Of a stretch of 15,462 nucleotides of DNA, positions 6,245 through 13,168 are shown piece after piece. Every line of letters starts with the position of its first letter. Within the stretch, counting starts at the first letter, position 1. Source of the stretch: JADHLJ01 sp038116915 (lineage in GTDB: Bacteria > Pseudomonadota > Alphaproteobacteria > Thalassobaculales > Thalassobaculaceae). The notes under the pieces are model-generated. The model was not told the DNA's origin, ran no database searches, and was given only the letters and a program-made list of their open reading frames with translations. Where the stretch lies: positions 1 through 15,462 of the forward strand of contig JAYOEU010000108.1 of NCBI GenBank assembly GCA_038116915.1, read 5' to 3'. Both the position numbers and the translations under genes were made by a program.

Positions 6245-6961
6245 CTACCAAATCTCGCCATGCGGGCGAATTTCGACGTTGAAACTCCAGGCGCCCTTCG
6301 GCTGATGGGCGATGTGATAGACTTCGCCGGCGATTTCCTCGGGCTTGATGAAATAGTCGTCGGGCTTGTCCGGCTGGCGCTTGCGGGTCCAGCGTAGATC
6401 AATCACCGCGTCGATGGTCACATAGGCGACATGGATGCCCTTGGGACCGGCGTCCCGAGCGATGGATTCCGCCAGGATGCGCTGGGCCGCCTTGGAGGGG
6501 GCGAAGCCGGCATAGGCGCCGCGTCCCCGATGCGCGGCGGTATTGCCGGTGCAGATGAGGGCGCCGCCGCCGGCCTCGATCATCGCCGGCGCGGTCAGCC
6601 GGGCGAGATGCAGAAGCGCCATCGTGTTGACTTGGAAATTCGCTTCCAGGGCGGCCGGATCGACTTCCAGAAAATTGCCCCAGGCGCCGCCGACCGCGTT
6701 ATGGACCACGATGGACGGCGCTCCTAAATCGGAGGTCACCGCCGCGACCGTTTTCGCCAGCGCCTCGCTGTCCGTCACATCGCAGGGATAGGCGCGCGCG
6801 CCGTCGATTTCGGCTTCCAGGGTCGCCAATCGGTCGGCCCGCCGCGCCAGCATCGCCACCGCATAGCCCTCGGCGGCGAACTTGCGGGTGATCGCCGCGC
6901 CAGTTCCCCAGCCGACTCCGGTGACGAGACAGGTTTTCCGGGCCATTGCCGTTTCCGCCAT
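6245..6961 (-). CDS. Non-canonical short-chain dehydrogenase/reductase family protein (Tyr-to-Phe)
   Basis: 238 residues with a Rossmann N-terminus: TGVGWGTG (14-21) as the dinucleotide loop, ARRADRL (39-45) hinting at NADP, CDVTD (60-64), HNAVGG (88-93) in place of NNAG, and VNTM (111-114). The catalytic YxxxK motif reads FAPSK (153-157), so the usual Tyr is Phe153 although Lys157 is kept. The Ser position, about 13 residues before it, is in TGNTAA (138-143) and lacks Ser. The usual PG motif after the active site is replaced by VTIDAVID. Tyr150 is the nearest Tyr. The protein may bind NAD(P)(H) but use another mechanism, or be a non-enzymatic partner. An ATG at 6946 (residue 6) has a closer GGAAA and may be the true start. 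It precedes the coupled hydratase gene and is divergent from the SDR at 7124. Confidence 0.85.
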   Translation of the reverse strand: MAETAMARKTCLVTGVGWGTGAAITRKFAAEGYAVAMLARRADRLATLEAEIDGARAYPCDVTDSEALAKTVAAVTSDLGAPSIVVHNAVGGAWGNFLEVDPAALEANFQVNTMALLHLARLTAPAMIEAGGGALICTGNTAAHRGRGAYAGFAPSKAAQRILAESIARDAGPKGIHVAYVTIDAVIDLRWTRKRQPDKPDDYFIKPEEIAGEVYHIAHQPKGAWSFNVEIRPHGEIW

Positions 6962-6964
6962 GAT

Positions 6965-6991
6965 GTCCGGTGGAATTGTAGCAGTCCGGTG
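6965..6991. promoter_or_regulatory. Direct repeats and palindrome in the divergent SDR intergenic region
   Basis: GTCCGGTG occurs at 6965-6972 and again at 6984-6991, spaced 19 bases. The second copy is part of the perfect palindrome CCGGT-G-ACCGG (6986-6996). They lie just upstream of the - strand SDR start, between two divergent genes, where an operator would be expected. CCGG-rich words are also common by chance at this GC content. Confidence 0.25.
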
Positions 6992-7082
6992 ACCGGGGGA
7001 AATGGCGCTTGTTCCGCGATCTCAACCTTGATGGAGGGTGACGGGAACGTGAAGACAGGGGGCACGGGTAGGGACGGGGTTC

Positions 7083-7088
7083 TATACT
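7083..7088 (+). promoter_or_regulatory. -10-like element upstream of the SDR at 7124
   Basis: TATACT matches TATAAT at five of six bases and would put the transcript start near 7095, a leader of about 29 bases. No -35 hexamer at the right distance is evident, so an activator or an alternative sigma factor may be involved, or the match may be chance. Confidence 0.3.
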
Positions 7089-7123
7089 GCGCGGCACGAC
7101 TTTGAATTGGCGGGGGTTCGACC

Positions 7124-7972
7124 ATGGCCGACATGAGCGGGAAAGTGGTGATCGTTACCGGCGGCGCCGGCGGTTTCGGACGCGCGTTCACCAAGGCGTT
7201 CCTTGATGCGGGTGCGAGGGTCGCGGCCTTTGACGTGACCGAGGAAGGGCTTGCGGCGTTGCGGGAGGAGCACCGGGGCGTCAATGAGGACAGGCTGATG
7301 ACCGAGACGGTGGATATCTCGGATTTCGCCGGCTGTCAGGCCGCGGTCGATCGGGTGGCGGATCGGTTCGGCGGCGTGACCGTATTGATCAACAATGCCG
7401 GCCTCGGCATGGGATCGGTACGCGAAAGCCATCATATCGAGCTGATCGGGATCGACGAAGTGACTCCCGAAATCTGGAACAAGATGGTCGGGGTGAACCT
7501 GACCGGCCCGTGGAACATGACCAAGGCGTCGATCGGCTATCTGCGCAAGGCCGAACGGGCGCGGATCATCAATGTGACCACCAGCTTTTTCACCATGCTG
7601 CGCGGCAAGTTCCAACCTTATGGTCCGTCGAAATCCGGCTTCGAAGCGATGAGCGCCAGCCACGCCGCCGAGTTCGCCGAGGACGGCATCATGGTCAATG
7701 TGGTGGTTCCCGGCGGACCGGCCGACACGCCGATGGTGCCCGACGGCGCCGGCTTTAACCGCGCTGATCTGGTGCAGCCGGCGAACATGACCTATCCGGC
7801 GCTCTGGTTGTGCTCGCCGGAGGGTGACGGCATGCACGGCAATCGCTATATCGCCGGCCGCTGGGATCCGGCGAAATCAGTCGAGGAGAACCGGGCGGCG
7901 ACGGAATCGCCGATCGGCTGGCCTGACCTGGCGGGCGATCCGGTGTGGCCGGGCGGCCGGCCGGACAAGTGA
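7124..7972 (+). CDS. SDR family NAD(P)-dependent oxidoreductase
   Basis: 282-residue short-chain dehydrogenase/reductase. The Rossmann loop is TGGAGGFG (12-19), followed by FDVTEE (36-41), DIS (64-66), NNAG (90-93) and VNLTG (124-128). The catalytic segment is NVTTSFF (150-156, Thr153/Ser154 at the Ser position) and YGPSK (166-170, Tyr166 and Lys170). The post-catalytic motif is VVPGGPADTPM. Asp37 after strand 2 suggests NAD rather than NADP. The C-terminus is longer than in a minimal SDR (about 250) and ends in a Gly/Pro/Trp-rich tail after about residue 245. The start ATG has GGGGG about 7 bases upstream. The substrate is not evident. It is divergent from the SDR-hydratase pair and its 3' end converges on the CorA-like gene with 12 bp between them. 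Confidence 0.88.
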   Translation: MADMSGKVVIVTGGAGGFGRAFTKAFLDAGARVAAFDVTEEGLAALREEHRGVNEDRLMTETVDISDFAGCQAAVDRVADRFGGVTVLINNAGLGMGSVRESHHIELIGIDEVTPEIWNKMVGVNLTGPWNMTKASIGYLRKAERARIINVTTSFFTMLRGKFQPYGPSKSGFEAMSASHAAEFAEDGIMVNVVVPGGPADTPMVPDGAGFNRADLVQPANMTYPALWLCSPEGDGMHGNRYIAGRWDPAKSVEENRAATESPIGWPDLAGDPVWPGGRPDK

Positions 7973-7984
7973 CCGGTTATCGGA

Positions 7985-8941
7985 TCAGAACCATTTCAGG
8001 ATTTTCATGATCGCGACCTCGACGGCGATGAGCCCAGCCATCGCGAGGAGGACGACGGTGAAGGCCCCCGAGGCCTCCGCGCCCGGAATGCCGCCGACAT
8101 TGATCCCCAAGAGGCCGGTGATGAAGCTGAGAGGCACGAAGACCGCGGCGACCAGCGAGAGGATATAGGTGTTGCGGGCCTGCTTGGCCTCGCTTTCGGC
8201 GCGCACCTGCTGATAGAGCAGCTTGGCGCGTTCCTCCATCAGATCCAGATCCTCGACCAGGCGCAGAACCTCGTTGCTTCGCTCGCCGAGCTGCTGGCGC
8301 AGGTCCGCGCCGAACCATTCCGGGTCCAGCTGCTGCAAACCGTTCACCGCCTGGTATTGCGGGCGAAGGTAGCGGCGCATCAGGTTCAGACGGCGGCGCA
8401 GGCCTTGCAACTCGAGCTGATCGGCGGGAGCCAATGTGTCAAGCGCCTCCATCCGGTCCAAGACTTCGTTCAACTCGTCCTCGCGGGTGGAAAGGCGGTC
8501 CGACAGGCCCTGAATGATCGCCAGGATGAGTTCCGCGCTGTTGCGGGGCCCTTCTCCCGCCGCGAGCGCCTCGCGCTGATCCTGCACCGCCATGATGCGG
8601 TAGCGGCGCGAGCTGACCACTAGATTGTCCCGAGCGGCGATCCGGACCGATATCAGTTCCTGATCAACATCCGGGTTCAGGTTCACGCCGCGCAGCACGA
8701 CCATCGTCGAATCATCAATGTGCCAGGATCTCGGGCGTGTCTGCTCGGTATTGAGGGCGCGGATGGCGAGCGGCGAGAAGCCGAGGGCTTCCAGCAAGTC
8801 ATCGGCGCCGGAGGCGGACCGGTCGAGATGAATCCAGCGCCAGGTTCCGTCGGGCACCGGTTCGATCGCTTGCGCGGCGTCGAGCCAGACGATCTCGGCA
8901 TCCTGCGTGACGTCAACGGCGAATACGATCGAGCTTTCCAT
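7985..8941 (-). CDS. CorA-family metal transporter, ZntB-like
   Basis: 2-TM-GxN family inner-membrane channel/transporter, 318 residues. A large cytosolic N-terminal domain (1-250) ends in a long charged stalk helix with many Glu/Arg. TM1 follows at about 257-278, then the signature GINVGGIPG (279-287), TM2 at about 292-314 and a short basic C-terminus. The GINxGGIPG loop is the ZntB form (Mg2+ CorA has GMN followed by an acidic loop), so Zn2+ transport is favoured, although the direction and metal are uncertain. The ATG at 8941 is preferred over one at 8980 because AAGGG-type bases lie about 8 bases upstream and the product begins MESSIVFAVD. It is divergent from the FabG-like gene at 9060. 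Confidence 0.88.
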   Translation of the reverse strand: MESSIVFAVDVTQDAEIVWLDAAQAIEPVPDGTWRWIHLDRSASGADDLLEALGFSPLAIRALNTEQTRPRSWHIDDSTMVVLRGVNLNPDVDQELISVRIAARDNLVVSSRRYRIMAVQDQREALAAGEGPRNSAELILAIIQGLSDRLSTREDELNEVLDRMEALDTLAPADQLELQGLRRRLNLMRRYLRPQYQAVNGLQQLDPEWFGADLRQQLGERSNEVLRLVEDLDLMEERAKLLYQQVRAESEAKQARNTYILSLVAAVFVPLSFITGLLGINVGGIPGAEASGAFTVVLLAMAGLIAVEVAIMKILKWF

Positions 8942-8984
8942 GTCTGGCCCTTCCAGGGAGATACAACGGCCATTTATCACCTGC

Positions 8985-9012
8985 TTGACACCCGGCGCTC
9001 TTGCACTTCGAT
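8985..9012 (+). promoter_or_regulatory. Candidate sigma70-type promoter for the FabG-like gene
   Basis: A perfect TTGACA at 8985-8990 is followed after 16 bases by a weak -10 (TTCGAT, 9007-9012), within the 118-bp divergent spacer. Transcription would start near 9019, about 40 bases before the ATG. TATACG at 9042-9047 is another -10-like word but lacks a spaced -35. Confidence 0.3.
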
Positions 9013-9059
9013 GCGCCGGGCCGCAGGTTTGACCGAGACATTATACGGGAGCGCGGATC

Positions 9060-9839
9060 ATGGCGAGTGAACGGGAAACGGTTTTGGTGACGGGCGCCGG
9101 TAGCGGGATCGGGCGGGCGACGGCCATCGCCATGGCCGAGGCGGGACGCAACGTCGCCTGCGCCGATATCAATCTCGAGGCGGCTGAAACCGTGGCGGCC
9201 ACCGCGCGCCAGCACGGCGTCGAAGCGATGGCGCTGAAGGCGGATGTCGGCGATGTGGGCGAAATCGAAAAGATGATCGATGGCGTGATGGAAGCCTATG
9301 GGCGTCTGGACGTGATCGTGAACAATGCCGGTGTCACGCGGGCCGCCTATATCATGGACCTGACGGAACAGGATTGGGACTGGATGCACCGGGTCAACGC
9401 CAAGGGCGTGTTCTTCTGCCTGCAGGGCGCGGCCCGGCGGATGATCGAGCGGGGCGGCGGCCGGATCATCAACATCGCGTCGATCGCGGGCCGAGGTTTC
9501 GCCGGCACCTCGAATGCCGCCTATGCCGCCAGCAAGGGCGCGGTGATCAGCCTGACCAAAACCGCATCCCAGCAGCTTGCTAGGCACAACATCACCGTGA
9601 ACGCGATCTGCCCGGGGGTGACCCGCACGGAGATCGTCAATGGTCTGGTCGCGACCCGTGCCGCCGCCGCCGGAATCTCGGAGGATGAGATGATGGCCGA
9701 GTTTACCAAGGGCGTGCCGCTCGGCCGGGCCAACGATCCCGAGGACATCGCCGCCATGGCGGTCTTCCTCGCCTCGCCGGGCGCCCGCAACATCACCGGC
9801 CAATGCTACAACGTCGATGGCGGCCTAGTGAACAGCTGA
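9060..9839 (+). CDS. FabG-like SDR family oxidoreductase
   Basis: Canonical 259-residue classical SDR. Motifs: TGAGSGIG (11-18), Asp36 after strand 2 (NAD preference), ADVGD (61-65), NNAG (88-91) and VNAKG (112-116). The catalytic tetrad is Asn113, Ser141 in IASIAG, Tyr155 and Lys159 in YAASK. Then come CPGVTRT and a typical C-terminus, ITGQCYNVDGGLV. Such proteins are annotated 3-oxoacyl-ACP reductase-like, but a role in fatty-acid synthesis is unlikely here because no fab genes are near. A catabolic 3-hydroxyacyl/alcohol dehydrogenase role fits the neighbourhood better. Start: ATG with GGGAG (9047-9051) 8 bases upstream. Its stop is 2 bp from the convergent alanine dehydrogenase stop, leaving no room for a separate terminator. 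Confidence 0.92.
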   Translation: MASERETVLVTGAGSGIGRATAIAMAEAGRNVACADINLEAAETVAATARQHGVEAMALKADVGDVGEIEKMIDGVMEAYGRLDVIVNNAGVTRAAYIMDLTEQDWDWMHRVNAKGVFFCLQGAARRMIERGGGRIINIASIAGRGFAGTSNAAYAASKGAVISLTKTASQQLARHNITVNAICPGVTRTEIVNGLVATRAAAAGISEDEMMAEFTKGVPLGRANDPEDIAAMAVFLASPGARNITGQCYNVDGGLVNS

Positions 9840-9841
9840 GC

Positions 9842-10960
9842 CTACAGTCGTAGTGCCTCCTCCGGCGGCACATAGGCCATGCCGTGTGCGTCGGCCACCG
9901 CCTTGTAGGTCACGGCGCCCGCATGCACGTTCAGCCCGGCCCTCAGGTGGTGATCCTGGTCCAGGGCCACGCGCCAGCCCTTGTCGGCGATCGCCAGCGT
10001 GAAGGGAAGCGTTGCATTGTTCAGAGCGAAGGTGCTGGTCCGCGCGACTCCGCCCGGCATGTTCGCGACACAATAGTGCACGACATCGTCGACCTCGTAA
10101 GTCGGGTCGGCATGGGTGGTGGCGCGCGAGGTCTCGAAGCAGCCGCCCTGATCGATCGCTACATCGACGAGGACCGAGCCCCGGCGCATCTTCGCCACCA
10201 TCTCGCGGGTCACCAGCTTGGGCGCGGCGGCCCCCGGGATCAGCACCGCGCCGATCACCAGATCCGCGTCCAGCACATATTCCTCGACCGCGTCGATGGT
10301 GGAATAGATGGTGTTGAGCCACGGTCCGAACTGCATGTCGAGTTCGTTCAACCGCTTGAGCGACCGGTCCAGCACCGTGACCTTGGCTTCCAGGCCCATC
10401 GCCATGCGCGCGGCATTGGTTCCGACCACGCCGCCGCCGAGGATGGTGACCTTGCCGGACGCGACGCCGGGCACGCCGCCGAGCAGAACGCCGCAACCGC
10501 CCTGCGCCTTCTCGAGGCAATGCGCGCCCGCCTGGATCGACATCCGGCCCGCCACCTCGCTCATCGGCGCCAGCAACGGCAGCCCGCCCCGTGCGTCGGT
10601 CACCGTCTCGTAGGCGATGGCTGTGCAGCCACTATCCGCTAGGCCCTTGGTCTGCGGCAGATCCGGCGCCAGGTGGAGATAGGTGAACAGGATCTGGTTC
10701 TCACGCAGCCGGGCGATTTCCGGAGCCTGCGGTTCCTTCACCTTGACCACCATCTCGGCCTCTCCAAAAACCGCGTCGGCATCCGGCGCGATTTTGGCGC
10801 CGGCGGCGATATAGGCGTCATCGTCGAGGCCGATGCCGAAGCCGGCATGAGTTTCCACCAGCACCTCGTGGCCGTGGTGGACCAATTCCCGCACGCCCGC
10901 CGGGACCAGTCCGACACGATATTCGTGGTTCTTGATTTCCTTTGGTACCCCGATGCGCAT
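9842..10960 (-). CDS. ald: Alanine dehydrogenase
   Basis: NAD-dependent oxidative deamination of L-alanine to pyruvate and ammonium (or the reverse). At 372 residues it has standard length, with all key residues at canonical numbers: Arg15, Lys75 (VKVKEP) and His96 (YLHLA) in the substrate site, GGGVVG (175-180) in the Rossmann domain, Asp198 binding the adenosine ribose, and Asp270 in VDVAIDQGG. The C-terminal THADPTYEV...HYCVANMPGGVARTS block is typical. The ATG at 10960 is supported by the AGAGGGAG Shine-Dalgarno just upstream and by the family N-terminus MRIGVPKEIKNHEYRVG. The frame stays open for 58 more codons upstream, but that is not coding. It is divergent from the carboxylase operon across 213 bp, with no Lrp-type regulator gene nearby. 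Confidence 0.97.
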   Translation of the reverse strand: MRIGVPKEIKNHEYRVGLVPAGVRELVHHGHEVLVETHAGFGIGLDDDAYIAAGAKIAPDADAVFGEAEMVVKVKEPQAPEIARLRENQILFTYLHLAPDLPQTKGLADSGCTAIAYETVTDARGGLPLLAPMSEVAGRMSIQAGAHCLEKAQGGCGVLLGGVPGVASGKVTILGGGVVGTNAARMAMGLEAKVTVLDRSLKRLNELDMQFGPWLNTIYSTIDAVEEYVLDADLVIGAVLIPGAAAPKLVTREMVAKMRRGSVLVDVAIDQGGCFETSRATTHADPTYEVDDVVHYCVANMPGGVARTSTFALNNATLPFTLAIADKGWRVALDQDHHLRAGLNVHAGAVTYKAVADAHGMAYVPPEEALRL

Positions 10961-11002
10961 GGTGTGCTCCCTCTTGCCGGCCCGTCTCAAGACCTCGTTG
11001 CC

Positions 11003-11048
11003 CCCTAACGTGGTTTCCTGAGCCGCGTAAGGCAATCCCCCTTTAGGG
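11003..11048. promoter_or_regulatory. Inverted CCCTAA/TTAGGG pair in the ald-carboxylase divergent spacer
   Basis: CCCTAA at 11003-11008 and TTAGGG at 11043-11048 are inverted copies 34 bases apart within the 213-bp divergent intergenic region. Such a layout could mark an operator or looping site shared by both promoters. The half-sites are only 6 bp, so chance is quite possible. I see no convincing -10/-35 pair in this spacer on either strand. Confidence 0.2.
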
Positions 11049-11173
11049 TGAGGCCGGAATGTCCGGACGACTTGCGCCGGGGGTATTCGCCGTTTCGGGG
11101 CGGTTCGGCGATCACGGCGCGAAGAATGATTCAAGCACTGGCGCGGCGTCGCGGCGGCTGGTAATCACGGAGC

Positions 11174-13165
11174 ATGATGAAAACACTGCTCATCGCGAAC
11201 CGGGGCGAAATCGCCTGCCGGGTCGCCCGTACCGCCCGGTCGATGGGAATCCGCACGGTCGCGGTCTATTCCGAGGCCGATGCGGGCGCCTTGCATGTGG
11301 AGAGTTGTGATGCCGCGGTCCCGATCGGACCGGCGCCGTCTTCCGAGTCGTACCTTCGGGGCGACAGGATCATCGAAGCGGCGCGCGCCACGGGGGCCGA
11401 GGCAATTCATCCGGGCTATGGGTTCCTGTCGGAGAACGCGGGTTTCGCTCAGGCCTGCGCCGATGCCGGCATCACGTTCGTCGGCCCGCCGGCAAGCGCG
11501 ATCGAGGCGATGGGGTCCAAGGCCGGCGCCAAGGCCCTGATGGAGGCGGCGGGCGTGCCACTGGTTCCCGGCTATCACGGCGCTGAGCAGGATCTCGAAA
11601 CACTGGCGTCGGCGGCGGCCCGGATCGGCTATCCCGTGCTCCTGAAGGCGAGCGCCGGCGGCGGCGGCCGGGGCATGCGGGTGGTGGAAAGCCCGGACGG
11701 GCTGGAAGCGGCCATCACCGCAGCCAAGCGCGAATCGGCGGGAGCTTTCGGCGACGACCGGCTGCTGATTGAGAAATACCTGAAGCGTCCGCGTCATATC
11801 GAGATGCAGGTATTCGCCGACAGCCATGGCAACGCGGTCCATTTGTTCGAGCGGGATTGCTCGGTCCAGCGCCGCCATCAGAAGGTGCTGGAGGAGGCGC
11901 CGGCGCCCGGTCTCGATCCCGACGTCCGGGCCGCCATGGGCGAGGCGGCGGTGGCCGCCGCCAAGGCGATCGGCTATGTCGGAGCCGGCACGGTCGAATT
12001 CATCATGGACGCGACCGGCTTCTATTTCATGGAAATGAACACCCGGTTGCAGGTCGAACATCCGGTGACCGAGCTGATCACCGGTCTCGACCTGGTCGAA
12101 TGGCAACTCAGGGTCGCGGACGGCGCGGCATTGCCGCTGACCCAGGATGATATCCAGGCATCGGGCCATGCCTTCGAGGCGCGTCTCTACGCGGAGGATC
12201 CAGTGGAGTTCCGACCGCGCACCGGACGGATCGGCCATCTCCGGTTTCCGGAACCGCCGGCGCGGGTCGATACCGGGGTGCGGGCCGGTGATACGGTTTC
12301 GATCCATTATGACCCGATGATTGCAAAGCTGATCGTTCACGGGCGCAACCGGGACGAGGCGCTGGGCCGGCTCTCGGCGGCGCTGGCGGAAACCGAGGTC
12401 GGCGGCCTGGTGACCAATCAGCCGTTTCTTGCTCGTCTCGCAGGACATCCGTCCTTTGCGGCCGGAGATGTCCATACCGGCTTCATCGAGGAGCACGCGG
12501 CGGTCCTGGTGCCGGAAAGCGCTCCCGTCGATACGCCGTCATTGGCGCTGATCGCCTTGGCCGTTCTTTGCCGCCGCGAGGAGGCGGGGCGGGGCGATGC
12601 CGTATCATCGGCCGAGCCGGGCTCCCCCTGGCGCCGGACCGACGGGTGGCGTCTCAACGAGCCGGCGGTCGTGCCATTGGCGCTCGAAATCGACGGCGAG
12701 AGCCATGCGGTGCGGCTTGAGGTCCTGCGGGACGGATATCGAATGATCGCGCCGGCGGGTGGTCCCGAATTCCGAGGGGACATCGGCAAAACCGGCAGGC
12801 TGAACGCCGATATCGACGGGGCCAGGTATTCCACGGGGCTGGCCTTCGACGGCGAGGACGTCACCGTGTTCACCGCCCATGGGCCAGTCGTCGCCCGATG
12901 CATCGACCCGCTCGAATCCGTCGGTGACATGGAGGCGGCGGGCGGCCGGCTCACCGCGCCGATGCCGGGAAAGGTGGTCTCCGTCCATGTCGGCGACGGC
13001 GATACGGTGAAGCGCGGGGCGCCGCTGATCGTGCTTGAAGCGATGAAGATGGAGCATACGATTTCCGCCCCCGCTGATGGCCGGATCGTTCACCTGCACT
13101 ATCGGGCCGGAGACCTCGTCGAGGAAGGAGCCGATCTCCTCGAGTTCGATGCGGCGGAGGTATAG
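11174..13165 (+). CDS. Acyl-CoA carboxylase biotin-carrying alpha subunit, best match 3-methylcrotonyl-CoA carboxylase
   Basis: 663 residues combining biotin carboxylase and biotin carrier domains. Residues 1-450 are the biotin carboxylase: LLIANRGEIACRVART at the N-terminus, IHPGYGFLSEN (78-88), the ATP-grasp glycine loop KASAGGGGRGMR, and MNTRLQVEHPVTE. A middle BT-like region follows (about 480-590), containing SPW...DGWRLN, which resembles the MccA/LiuD group. The C-terminal biotinyl domain has APMPGKV and EAMKMEHT with the biotin-accepting Lys625 (codon 13046). It carboxylates biotin with ATP and bicarbonate, and the partner beta subunit passes CO2 to 3-methylcrotonyl-CoA in leucine breakdown. 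No beta subunit is in the window. A propionyl- or geranyl-CoA carboxylase role cannot be excluded. GGAG (11169-11172) lies too close to the first ATG, so the second, at 11177, may be used. Confidence 0.88.
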   Translation: MMKTLLIANRGEIACRVARTARSMGIRTVAVYSEADAGALHVESCDAAVPIGPAPSSESYLRGDRIIEAARATGAEAIHPGYGFLSENAGFAQACADAGITFVGPPASAIEAMGSKAGAKALMEAAGVPLVPGYHGAEQDLETLASAAARIGYPVLLKASAGGGGRGMRVVESPDGLEAAITAAKRESAGAFGDDRLLIEKYLKRPRHIEMQVFADSHGNAVHLFERDCSVQRRHQKVLEEAPAPGLDPDVRAAMGEAAVAAAKAIGYVGAGTVEFIMDATGFYFMEMNTRLQVEHPVTELITGLDLVEWQLRVADGAALPLTQDDIQASGHAFEARLYAEDPVEFRPRTGRIGHLRFPEPPARVDTGVRAGDTVSIHYDPMIAKLIVHGRNRDEALGRLSAALAETEVGGLVTNQPFLARLAGHPSFAAGDVHTGFIEEHAAVLVPESAPVDTPSLALIALAVLCRREEAGRGDAVSSAEPGSPWRRTDGWRLNEPAVVPLALEIDGESHAVRLEVLRDGYRMIAPAGGPEFRGDIGKTGRLNADIDGARYSTGLAFDGEDVTVFTAHGPVVARCIDPLESVGDMEAAGGRLTAPMPGKVVSVHVGDGDTVKRGAPLIVLEAMKMEHTISAPADGRIVHLHYRAGDLVEEGADLLEFDAAEV

Positions 13166-13168
13166 CCG

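Noticed and set aside
10961..11134. N-terminal extension of alanine dehydrogenase by 58 codons
   Set aside because: The family N-terminus MRIGVPKE and a strong Shine-Dalgarno place the start at 10960; with that start the catalytic residues fall on canonical numbers.
11165..12496. A 443-codon open frame on the - strand opposite the biotin carboxylase domain
   Set aside because: Shadow of the carboxylase: no motif, His/Arg/Gly-rich composition, no ribosome binding site of note.
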